Assembly: GCF_009870125.1 (NCBI RefSeq)
Contig: NC_046680.1
Coordinates: 18,867,501-18,931,500, forward strand
Source: Drosophila pseudoobscura
Taxonomy: Eukaryota; Arthropoda; Insecta; Diptera; Drosophilidae
Length of the DNA stretch: 64,000 nt
Direction: 5' to 3'
Made by a program: the position numbers and the translations under genes. The notes below the pieces were generated by a model. The model worked only from the letters and a program-made list of their open reading frames with translations, was not told the origin of the DNA and searched no databases. Numbering within the stretch: the first letter of the stretch is position 1; the number at the start of each line of letters is the position of its first letter. This document shows positions 26,701 through 35,840 of this stretch, in pieces.

Positions 26701-27366
26701 TTTTGTTTCTTTTGTTCTTTTGTAAGCTTTAAACTCTGCGATCAAAAGTTGAAAGAAAGTAAAATAGAAGAGGAAATCAAACTTCTTACCTTTGTAGAGG
26801 ATAAAATCAGTCGCGGCTTAAAACCCAAATTATGTGATAAATATTAAGATATAGAACCTAACTAGGGCTATAGGGGATCTGATATGCCTATTTCCAAAGG
26901 ACACCAACGAAAGCCCAGAGAAAATGATCACATTTCAAAATATACAAAAGGAGGCTGCTGTCCTTCGTTGGATTCCTTTGGAAAAAGACAAACAGATCAA
27001 GAGGGTTTATAGAGAGAGAGAGAGAGAGAAAGAGTAACCAAAGTTCCTATCACATATCGAAATGGAGATTCACTGTTCTCGTCACAGCCAGCTGCCGAGT
27101 ACGACGACGGGGGCTTACTAGTCACTGTTTGGTGTGATTTGGTTGGGTGTCTTGGTTGAAATAAATATGCGTGTTATGTTAACCTGGCTGATGTAGTACT
27201 CCACCACGCGGACTATGACGTGGGCATAGTTAATGTTCTCCTCCGCCAGCATTGTGAGCATGTTGATGAGCGGTTTGCTATTGCAGTTCAAGTCCTGTAG
27301 ACTCGACAGATACTCCTCACCAATACGTCGCTCATCATCGCGGTATGACTGAAATAATTGATCCAT
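17738..27366 (-). CDS. Pcf11: Pcf11, cleavage/polyadenylation and transcription termination factor
   Basis: Subunit of cleavage factor II (with Clp1). It binds the RNA polymerase II CTD and couples 3'-end cleavage to termination. Exons: 27184-27366, 25866-25991, 25587-25802, 25189-25506, 24391-25126, 21943-22561, 21749-21869, 21577-21673, 19125-21482, 18577-19044, 17738-18516. All junctions keep phase, giving about 2006 residues. The CTD-interacting domain spans exons 1-3 (EYLSSLQDLNCNSKPLINML, KLPILYLIDSIIKNV, RQTWNEVFPPSKMYALDVKV). Exon 4 has a charged coiled coil (KKRKLELELEQTKKHLEEQE). Exon 5 is Ser/Arg-rich. Exon 9 has a poly-Asn run, repeated beta-type segments, and zinc fingers typical of the Clp1-binding region: CSSCGVRFPP...H, and CDMCHEKFEQF with later HPLCYEDY. 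Start ATG 27366 follows an acceptor at 27381, implying a separate 5' UTR exon. Two introns are large (24.4-22.6 kb and 27.2-26.0 kb). Confidence 0.95.
20941..20973 (-). repeat. AAC/AAT repeat coding for poly-Asn in Pcf11
   Basis: Trinucleotide repeat inside Pcf11 exon 9 encoding about a dozen consecutive Asn residues between ANV and KRCGAGG. Likely length-variable. Confidence 0.85.
22562..24390 (-). other. Large Pcf11 intron 5
   Basis: An intron of 1.83 kb between the RS-rich exon and the next coding exon, AT-rich, with poly-T and poly-A runs (about 22912-22922, 23370-23380). No internal gene seen. The preceding exon stays open for about 60 codons past the donor, so premature polyadenylation here would give a short CID/RS-only protein. 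Confidence 0.6.
25992..27183 (-). other. Pcf11 intron 1 (within coding region)
   Basis: A 1.19-kb intron that splits the CTD-interacting domain after its first 61 residues. Its donor is non-consensus (CAG|GTTAAC). It contains a GA repeat at 27011-27034 and no gene. Confidence 0.6.
27011..27034. repeat. GA dinucleotide repeat
   Basis: About ten AG units inside a Pcf11 intron. It would be a GAGA-factor-type site array if accessible, otherwise a plain microsatellite. Confidence 0.8.
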
Positions 27367-27380
27367 CTTGCCCTTCCTTC

Positions 27381-28072
27381 CTAGGTGGCAATCCTCTACT
27401 AGGTTATTGATCAAATTTATGTTTAGAAGAAACACGCAGTTGTTAGGAGAACGCTAAAGGGAGAAAGAAAAATGTTGGTTAGTACCAGCCAGGCAACAGT
27501 ATTCAATTTGCTAGGCAACAGCATTTAATTTATATCAAAACGATAAGGGATGGGGAGAGAGGTTCATGGTGCAGCGGCAAGGTAAACAATCACGCGCGTC
27601 TGAAAACAAACCACAAATACACCCACATACATGCCAACAAAATTCAATATGGCGTCCATCAGACACATTGCCTCGAAGGCTGCAATTTGCAAATTGCATC
27701 CTGCCAACGTTTGAGGAATATTTTATCACCCAAACTTCTTTTCACTTTATTGTCTTGACGTTCAGCACAGCAGTTTTCAATAGTTTTGCACACAGCGTTT
27801 ATGTTTAAGTGTCTTTTCGAAAAATTTTCGCAGACAAAGCCACGTTTATATTACCAACACATGCACACGCGTTTTTCACAGTTTTCAAACCAAGTTTTAA
27901 TGCTTATAGCGTTCACATAGACATACCTTTTGTTATTAATACATTTGTACAATCAGTTAAAGACACTTTCGTGAATTGAAAATTAAATTAAATCACTTCA
28001 AAATATCAAAATTAATCGTTGAAAACTCTCACGTAACAAACTGCGATGTATTTTTTTTACGAGTGTGTGTCA
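27381..28072 (-). other. Pcf11 5' leader region
   Basis: Between the acceptor before the Pcf11 start codon (27381) and the Motif 1 box at 28076 lies AT-rich sequence that should hold the Pcf11 5' UTR exon and leader intron. I cannot define the leader donor confidently. Confidence 0.45.
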
Positions 28073-28300
28073 TACAGTGTGACCGCGGATTTATCGATAA
28101 AATATACCGTCCGACCCTCAGAAATATACCGAAACATACCGCCTCATGTTTAAAATATACCGTAAATATACTGACGAAGTCAAGTTCTATTATTTGATAC
28201 ATTTTGATATTCCGTGGAACATTATTAGCTATATAAAACATTTTGCTATGCCCACATAATTTTATTCGATTGATGAATCAATTTTGTACTTGACTGGCCA
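28073..28300 (-). repeat. Promoter-associated dispersed repeat, Pcf11 copy
   Basis: Read on the minus strand this matches the HmgD copy (50283-50490) almost throughout: ATTCATCAAT, TATGTGGGCA, TAGCTA-type block, CGGAATATCAAAA, CGTCAGTAT, CGGTATA boxes, GGTATATTTCTGAGGGTC, then CCGCGGTCACACTG. It carries Motif 1 (28076-28084), several Motif 6 matches and a DRE-like TATCGATA (about 28093-28100). Motif 1 is on the Pcf11-proximal end, so it probably forms the Pcf11 core promoter. Confidence 0.8.
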
Positions 28301-28339
28301 ATTCTAAATACATGCTTTTATCGAATTTCTATATAACGT

Positions 28340-28515
28340 TGAAAATTAAATTTAATATTGATGGCATTGACCAAATATACCATTTTATACCGATATACCG
28401 TAAATATACCGTCGGTTCAATTTTGACCTCAAAAATACCGAAAAGTAAACATACCGTATCTAAGCTGCAGTGTGACCGCGGTTAGTGTATGACCCTCAGA
28501 AATATACCGACTCAT
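28340..28515. promoter_or_regulatory. Cluster of Motif 6 (ATATACCG) sites plus second Motif 1, between Pcf11 and Cox19
   Basis: About seven ATACCG/ATATACCG units (Motif 6, KTYRGTATWTTT on the minus strand) at roughly 28370-28460 and 28500, and a second head fragment of the dispersed repeat at 28468-28510 with Motif 1 at 28469-28477. This is about 100-240 bp upstream of Cox19 and is a good candidate for a bidirectional housekeeping promoter. Confidence 0.6.
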
Positions 28516-28616
28516 ATCTCTGCTACTCTGTTCTGTTTATTTATACTCTTATTTCGTAATTAAATGCCATATATCATCAATGATTTAAGATAAGATCTTG
28601 AGCTCACTTAATTCAA

Positions 28617-28886
28617 ATGACTTCGCAAATCTACAGCCAGAAGAAGTTCATACCGACGCCGCCGGAGAAGGGCTCCTTCCCACTGGATCACGAGGGCCTC
28701 TGCAAGAAGCAATTTCTTCTATACGCCAGCTGCCTGCGGCGTAACGCCCAGGACACGAGTCAGTGCCGCGAGGACGCCCAAAACTATCTTGCTTGTCGCA
28801 TGGACAACAATCTTATGGAAAAAACCGAATGGTCAAAGTTGGGCTTTCACGATAAGAAACCGGCGCCAGAGGAAGACAACCAATAG
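28617..28886 (+). CDS. Cox19: Cox19, twin-CX9C cytochrome c oxidase assembly factor
   Basis: A small soluble protein of the mitochondrial intermembrane space, required for assembling cytochrome c oxidase and linked to copper handling. Uninterrupted 89-codon frame, the usual family length (human 90). The CHCH fold is evident: Cys29-x9-Cys39 and Cys50-x9-Cys60, forming two disulfide-linked helices. The N-terminal PPEKGSFPLDHEG and the YLACRMDNNLM segment after the second pair are specific to Cox19. It has no cleavable presequence, as expected for Mia40 substrates. It ends with two tandem TAG codons (28884-28889), and six bases later the Ppcdc ATG follows in the same frame, so both proteins are probably made from one dicistronic mRNA. 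Confidence 0.93.
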   Translation: MTSQIYSQKKFIPTPPEKGSFPLDHEGLCKKQFLLYASCLRRNAQDTSQCREDAQNYLACRMDNNLMEKTEWSKLGFHDKKPAPEEDNQ

Positions 28887-28895
28887 TAGTCCACA

Positions 28896-29597
28896 ATGAA
28901 ACCAGAACGTAATGTGATTATAGCAGCCACAGGTAGCGTGGCAACCATTAAGTTAACGCAAATGATAGCAGAGCTCTCCGATGAACGGCTGCCGTACAAA
29001 TTTCACCTTAAAATCCTTATTACCGAGGCAGCCAAACACTTCTTTGAGCTGGAGCAAATACCCGAGAACGGTGGGTGGTTTGTAAGATAAGTGGTCCGGC
29101 TTATGCCTTGAGTAACCTGCCTTTTCAGTGCCCATTCTCCATAATCGCGATGAGTGGTTGGGTTGGAACCACCGCGGCGATCCCGTGCTGCACATTGAAC
29201 TGGGAAAGTGGGCCGATCTGATGGTGATTGCTCCACTTAGCGCTAATTCTCTCTCCAAAATGGCTACTGTAAGATGAACTAAACCAGATTCACAGGTAAT
29301 CTTCTGTAAACATGCCTATCTGCGTTTCTATTGCAGGGGATTTGCGACAACCTTGTGATGTGCGTCGTGCGTGCTTGGGCCCTGGAGAAGCCCCTACTCT
29401 TTGCGCCAGCCATGAATACGCGCATGTATGATCATCCTATCACAAAGGAGCAGATCGAAAAGCTAGTGAGCTGGGGCTATAAGGAGATTCCCTGCATTTC
29501 AAAAAAACTAATGTGCGGCGACACGGGCAATGGGGCTATGGCAGAAGTGCCCACAATTGTTGAAGCGGTGGTGGCTGCCTTTCGGTTGGACAACTAA
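28896..29597 (+). CDS. Ppcdc: Ppcdc, phosphopantothenoylcysteine decarboxylase
   Basis: FMN enzyme of coenzyme A synthesis that decarboxylates 4'-phosphopantothenoylcysteine to 4'-phosphopantetheine. Exons: 28896-29070, 29129-29268, 29337-29597, giving 191 residues (human 204). HFCD-family signatures: the N-terminal AATGSVATIK flavin loop, catalytic His80 in DPVLHIELGKWAD, the APLSANSLSKMATGICDN block, Asn132 in PAMNTRMY (the PxMNxxMW motif), and Cys165 in KKLMCGDTGNGAMAE, the residue that protonates the enethiolate in related enzymes. All catalytic residues are present, so it should be active. The introns are short (58 and 68 bp). No promoter-sized gap exists upstream: its ATG is 9 bp after the Cox19 stop. 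It faces CngB tail to tail, 127 bp apart. Confidence 0.94.
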
Positions 29598-29724
29598 TTG
29601 TTAAATATTTATAATTAAGGTCGGGCGACAGGAGAGAGTAAACGCCCAAATTGTTATACAAACAATGTTTATATATCGCAGAATATTTTGTTACAACAAT
29701 TAGACATTTATAATTGCCCACGCC

Positions 29725-32700
29725 TTACAGATCCACCACCTTCATGTTCTCCATGGAGTTGTTGGCCGAGTGGTTGATCAGAGCCTTCTCCGAGTCGGTG
29801 AGATTGATGAACTTGTGCTTGGACTTCAGTTCCTGCTGTATGGAGGAAAGCAAATCTGGTGAACAGCGCCCTGTCCTTGTGCTCCTATTCTCTCCGTTCC
29901 CGCTCTTCTGTCCTGGCAATTCAGGATCGCCTGTTACCTCAAGCTTCGGCTCCATTATGGTCTCCATTTGAAGGGACTGACCCTTACGACGCATTCGCTT
30001 CGAGCCCCGTGTGATGAGCACCACGGCAGGCGATTCAAACGGCAAAGCCTGTATGACAGTCTGGAGAAGTTTTGGTGGTGTCTCTGGAGTCTTGGGATTG
30101 CCAATGACCACATCCGCTTGCAGGGCACTCTGGGCACGCTCTCGCTCCTCCTCGCGTTCCCGGGCTGCATTCTTTCGCATCAGCTGACGGGCTCGCTTCT
30201 TCAGGATTGCCTGCGCGTTGGGATAGTATGCAATTACCTCGTTCAAGTCCGACTTGGACAGCACAAACAAATTGGAGTAGCCCTTGGATCGCACATCGGC
30301 CGTGCGACGATCGGCTCCGTTGATGCCCAGCAAGCTGATCTCTCCAAACACTGAGCCTTCGGTGAGGGTGGCCAGAACCACGTCGCTGTTGGGACCGCCC
30401 ATTACCTGGACTTGGCCCAGCTTTACAATGTACATCTCGCGGCCGACCTCCCCTTTGCGGCAGACAAAGTCTTTGGGCAGGAAGGTGACCGCCCGCAGTT
30501 TCAACACCAGATCCCTCAGCAACGCCTCCTCGCAATCGGCAAAAAGCTGAACCTTGGACAGGGTCTGAATGTGTACGGAGATGGCGATGTCTGTTTTGAG
30601 ATTGATGGGCAGCGCATCAAGTATATTGGATTCGTCTGAGAGGAAAGAAGAGAATCAAAAAGCAGGATCACTTTGGGGGAGCATTCACCTACCCAAAGTA
30701 CGCTGCTGCTCCCAGGTGAACTGGAACCACATCTTGACCCTTGACTGCACCTCTTGGGATAGATTCAAACGTCGCATGTACTCCAGCGTCTCGTCCTCCA
30801 GCTGACGGTACTCGTGCTTGTTCCTGGTGGCCGTGGATATGATGTCCCGTATCTGTCCGATCAGCAGGGCGAACACAAAGACGCCCATCAGCCAGGCTAC
30901 CGTCATGAAGACGTACTCCCCCTGGCGTTCCGGCTTCGGATTTTTTCCTATCGATGTGGCCGTCTTGGTGGCAAAGGCAAAGCACCGCACATAGGGGTGT
31001 CCCTTGCCACTGAAAACCCAGCGGTTCTTGCCCAAGCCCTGATAGTCACTGTAGGCGTAGTACAGGGCAGCTGTGATGTGGATCATATAGAGCATATAGG
31101 TGAGGGTTTTGGCCACGCGAACCTATTTGGATAAAAGCCATCCAAAGATAAGTGAATAAAAAAAGGATTCAAATGGAAACTTACAAAATGCGGCGATGAT
31201 ATCACCCGATCCAGCAGACGGAACACTTCCCAGAAGCTTTGTATCTTAAAGAAGCGAGGGAAGCGCAACCAGACTGCGCCCGTTCCCAGCTTCAGGTAGA
31301 ACAGCTCCAAGGGCAGCAAAGCCAGGAGATCCAACTGTTTAAGAGTTCTATGAGACTGGGTTTGGCATGAGTGGAGGGACTAAAACGCACCTTAAACTGT
31401 AGCTTCCGCATGTAGTTTTTCCTCGTGAGGTTCTTGTTCTTCACCCAAAAGCCCTCGAAGAGGTACATAACTCGGTGCTTAAAGAAGACCACATCCAGCA
31501 GATAGACGATGTCCGCACAGAAGTCGCAGGCCAGCCAGATGTTGGTGTTCTCCTTCGTCTGAAAGGGAAATGAGGCGCGCAACGGTATGACCCAGGCGTT
31601 GTAGAGGAAGGATAGCGACACCACACACAGCCAGGAGATGTAGATCTTCCCCTGTGGATCCAGCGTCCTTTCGTCGTTGTTGGCGCCGCACAGGCTGGAG
31701 CAGAGCCAGACATTGGAGCGAGGAGTGTCCGCCTCAAAGAGGCGTCCGCGATGAGGCGAAGAACCAGCCGGCACCAGACGCACCTTGTGCTCCGGCGAGG
31801 GATGCAGGCTCTTGGTGCTCGCATGCAGGGCCGTCGGCGGAGGCGAGGGCGAGCTGGCGTTGCTGGACGAGGGAGTGGGCGGCAGCTCGATCCGGGACTT
31901 GACCTTGTTGGCGCGGGCCGTAAAGCGTCGCACCAGGTGGCGGACCTGGTCGCGTAGGAACTGCTGGCCCTGCGAATCCAGGCTGCCGGCGCTGCTCGGC
32001 TTGCGATGATGCTCCTGCTCCCGATCCTTTTCAGGTTCCAACACGGCTACGATCTCGCTCTCGTTGATGGAGGGCGAACGCAGGCGACTCACATTGTGAT
32101 CCTCATTCTGCAGCTCCGGCGACTCGTTGTAGCAGATCTGCACGTCCTGTTCGTCTTCGTCCTCTTCCTGGATGTCGTGGGACTCGTCTGCTGGCTGGTC
32201 ACACGACTCCAGTGGAAATACCACCTGTCCCGTGGCCGCCGCCAGCTCTTCGGCTCGCTGTACTGCCACCGGATCGGGTACTGGCATGGGAACCATCCCT
32301 GGAAGGGGCGTCATCTCGAAGTTGTCCGGCTGCAGGATGCGTCTCACACTGTCCGGACTTACCAGCGGCTTCTCGTGCTTCAGTATGTGCTTGACCAGGG
32401 CATGGGTGGCTCCGATATTGCTCTGCTGTTCGGCGGCGTCCACACAGCCAATTCTACCGTTACGGAAGTACAGCCGGGAGTGATAGAACCGGGGACTGTT
32501 TGGACGCTGGCGACGCTGCGGGGCCTTGTAGGCATTGATCTTGTAGGTGATCCGCTTGACGGGACTCGGGGTCTTGTTCTCCTTGTCGCTTCGACGGATC
32601 TGCGCTTGGAGTTGCACCTGAACCTGCTCCTTCTCCAACTCGTTCTCGCGCTGCATCATTTTCTCTGTGGCCGTAACAAACTGTTCGATCTCCTTGATGT

Positions 32701-33740
32701 CCTTGGAGATCTCCTCCAGGCTGCGCCGCACCTGAGCCTCCTTCTCCCCCGGACTCGAGTAGCGGCGCACGCTCTCCGGCTGCCGGTTGATCACATTCCG
32801 CATAAAGGCGTGCCGCTCCAGAGTGTCGCAGAACTTGGGCTCTGCCACCTCCTTGGACCTGCCCGATTCGTAGCCGGAGCTGGTGGTAGGCGTGGACATT
32901 GGAGAGGTCGCCATCCGCTTGAGGTGCTTGTGTGCCTTCGGTAGTTGGAAATCGTCGTACGAAAAGTTCTCCAAAATGTTGGGCGATGACTTCAGTAGCG
33001 ATGCATTCGCCTCCAGTTCGAGCTCCTCGCTGCGCTGGTTCAGCTGTGAATGAAGCGAACACTCGGTCGATTCGATGGCCAACAGCTCGTCTCAAGGCGA
33101 ACCAGCACGCACATCCAATAAAAACAACTCCCGGTGCTTCGGCTGAATGTGCCTTGCATGGTAATTGCCCCGAGACGCCCGCACTTTTAATGTTTCCAGT
33201 ATCAATACCTCATCTATCTAGTATATCTATAGCTCTATCTATGAGTTGTCGGTTATTGGTTTAAGCGCGTGCCATAAGCGAAGGACGCGGGTTCACAATA
33301 TCTTTGGGGTCAAAGTTTATAGGCCCCTTACTGAACAAATTCTCAAATTAAAGCTTATTTCGTTAACCCAATAATGGTAACTAACGGATACAAATATTTT
33401 CCACGGATAAAGAAACAAATTTCTATTGCGGATACAAAAGTAAAGCTAATAATCCAAGTTACCTGAACAATTCGAAAACATCTTATAGATACATATGTAT
33501 CTTAAGGGTTATTCCTGCTATGTTCAAAAGAGAGCCCTAACAAATGACATGTGCTACCAATAACTGATGAAGCTTCTGTATTTCTGAGGCTCAGAAGGAA
33601 AAACCCTTCCCCAATAGTGTATAAAAAACCTCCTCGAACTTCCAAGATTCCTCAGAGTATCTCAAGTTGACCTCTTCGCGCGTGCACGAAAATATCCACG
33701 ACATTTAGCTTACCATGCGAAAGCGTCCCATGCTGGTCAT
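29725..33740 (-). CDS. CngB: Cyclic-nucleotide-gated channel, beta-type subunit
   Basis: Exons: 33714-33740 (MTSMGRFRM), 31391-33085, 31185-31334, 30693-31122, 29725-30635, giving about 1070 residues. A long polar N-terminus (with EEDEDEQD acidic and coiled segments) is followed by six membrane segments (S1 near [17 protein letters not shown], charged S4 near [19 protein letters not shown]), a pore loop, C-linker ([18 protein letters not shown]) and a cyclic-nucleotide-binding domain ([52 protein letters not shown]). The [11 protein letters not shown] and [13 protein letters not shown] segments match CNGB more than CNGA subunits, so it probably acts in heteromers at the plasma membrane of sensory or neural cells. 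The pore filter reads TSIGKNPKP (see findings). The tiny first exon is inferred from a good donor and Kozak context, and the acceptor at 33086 has a poor pyrimidine tract, so the N-terminus is provisional. Confidence 0.85.
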
Positions 33741-35355
33741 TATGGTGGATTGTTTTTGGCTCCGAGCAAGTTCAGTGTCAACGCAGGGAGGGGAGGGTTC
33801 AGGGTCAGTTGCCTTAGTTCTGAAAGGAGAGAGAGATACATGCTAAACTGCGTGTTGCACACGGCGTATGACTTATTTGCTGAATAGAGTAGACATGACA
33901 CGCAAACGAAGTGCAGCAGGCCCCATCGACTGCTATCTACAGCCCCCACTATCCATATGCCACGCAGTATTGATTTTTCCAGCTGTTGCAACTTTTGGTT
34001 TTCTTTGCCGATTTGCTTAATACATTCGTTTGCTGCCCGGAATGGGACTCAAACCCACTTCAACAGGTGGTTTAAATTTATTTGGAAATTGTAGAGTCAC
34101 ACTATTTTCAGGGATTGCGATATTCTGCACGGATTATTCTTGAAATTCTTACTTCCCTGATTGCACTCAGAACAGATGTTTGCTTGGAAACTCACTTGCC
34201 CAAAGCCCCACAGGGATAAGGATTGGCTACTGTGGATGCTTCTCGACCCCAAACAAAGAGTCGCCTGCCGCCGCTGAAGGAAAAGATGAACTGGACAACG
34301 GAAATGCCCTGCACTTGGCCAAACAAAATCAACGCAGGCGCTTTGAACTTCTACGTGAAGTACAGTGGAACTAAGCTCATTTATAAATGAAGCCTATATG
34401 TATATAAAATATCATAATGTGCGGGAATCTTGTAATCTATATCTCGCAATTATCAAACAAAAATTACTTAGAATTTCCTTTATTTTTATTATTGGCTTAC
34501 CTTTCGTAATGTTTTTCTTCGTGATATGTGGAGTTGCCAAAAAGCTCATAAGCTTTTATAAAACTTTTCGTAGTTAAAGCTATCCCCTCTATTAACCACC
34601 GATTCAGGAAATCAAAAAATAGAAACACAAATGTACTGATTATTTTTTTTTACAATTTCTTTATATATATTTTTTTGTTGAAATAATATTCCATTCAGCT
34701 CTACATTTACAATTACATAATTGTAATATTTTTGTTGTTTTTGTTTTGTTTGTTTTCTCTTTTAAATTACACAATACATACATATATAGGCATATATTTA
34801 AATATATACTCATGTAGGCATTTTAAAACGTATACATATATATATGTATATATAACTTTTTTGCCTTCGAATCTATGGATTCGAAATTCAAATAACTTTG
34901 ATGCAATCGAAAGTGGCCAAATGGTAGGGGGGTACGGGGTATCCCCCAAAGATCCTCTGGCGTGGGAGACTGTGGCTGTGTGGTTGTGTGGATGTGGGGG
35001 TTCTTGATGAAGAATTACATACATATAGGTACATACATCGATACGTACAAACCTAGAATATATAAAACATTTGCTAGTTCTCCGAGTGGAAATTGTGTTT
35101 TATCATCGTTTCTTCAATTTAACTTATTTTTTATGGTTTATGCTGTGTGTGTGGATGTGGGTGTTTTGTATGGTTTCTAGTGCATATTTAAAGATGTAAG
35201 GACTTAATTTTTTTGTGTGGTTTTTTCATATTTTTAGAGTTTTTTTTTTACTTGGTTTCTTTTTTTATGTTTTGTTTTTTTTATGTCACTTAAAAAATTA
35301 CATTAATAAAATGTATTTTAAAACTTATGCAAAAAGCTGCCGTTTCGCATCCCTC
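33741..35355. other. CngB upstream region and HmgZ 3' UTR
   Basis: 33741-34600 is CngB 5' flank without a recognisable exon. 34600-35355 is strongly T-rich on the plus strand (A-rich on the transcribed strand of HmgZ), with TATA/CATA runs at 34770-34860, and probably contains the HmgZ 3' UTR. No other gene seen. Confidence 0.5.
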
Positions 35356-35766
35356 CTACTCGCTCTCGTCCTCCTCATCCTCCTCGGAGGACTCCTTCTT
35401 CTTGATCTTCTTGACGGGCTTGACGGGCATCTTCTTTCGCTTCTTGGGCGCACCGGAATCAGTGCCGCCATTGGCCTCGTACTCCTTCACCGCCCGATTG
35501 TACTCCTCCTTCATTTTGATGGCCTTCTGCTCCCATTCCTAGTTTGTGAGACATTCGAAATGATATTATAGCTGGGGATTCTTCAAATAGAACTCTGATT
35601 TCCTTACCGTCTTGTCCTTCAGTCCGCGCCAGAGCTCACCACCGCGCTTGGCGATGTCTGTAACCTTGCTGCCGGGATTCTCCTTCTTGATGGATTCACG
35701 AGTCTCGTTCAGCCATAGCATGTAGGCGGACAGGGGACGCTTCGGGCGATCTCCTGCTGCACTCAT
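35356..35766 (-). CDS. HmgZ: HmgZ, HMG-box chromatin protein
   Basis: Abundant non-sequence-specific HMGB-type DNA-bending protein that binds nucleosome linkers. Exons: 35608-35766 and 35356-35538, joined in phase 0 after KDKT (113 residues). One HMG box (RPKRPLSAYMLWLN through GGELWRGLKDK and EWEQKA), then a basic linker (PKKRKKMPVKPVKKIKKK) and an acidic SSEEDEDESE tail. Minor-groove wedge residues correspond to Met16 and Val35. The intron (69 bp) sits at the same point as in HmgD, which supports a tandem duplication origin. HmgZ differs from HmgD by an extra SAAG at the N-terminus and a more basic linker. It is transcribed away from HmgD. Confidence 0.95.
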
Positions 35767-35840
35767 ATTTGTATTTGGTTTTGGATGGGTTTTTCTCGAG
35801 GGACAACTTTGAAGCTCTCAATGAGTAATGGCAATTATGG
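35767..35840 (-). other. HmgZ 5' UTR part of exon, with upstream acceptor
   Basis: On the minus strand a pyrimidine-rich acceptor (TTTCATCAATTGCAG) ends at 35841, and the 74 bp to the ATG contain no in-frame start. So HmgZ has at least one non-coding first exon farther up (beyond 35.85 kb), as HmgD does. Confidence 0.6.

Noticed and set aside
32006-32944. 312-codon plus-strand open frame
   Set aside because: Antisense shadow of the CngB N-terminal exon, which is the strand with homology and correct splice sites.
34030-34075. tRNA T-arm-like sequence on the minus strand (GGGTTTGAGTCCC)
   Set aside because: No matching acceptor stem, D-arm or anticodon arm could be found around it.
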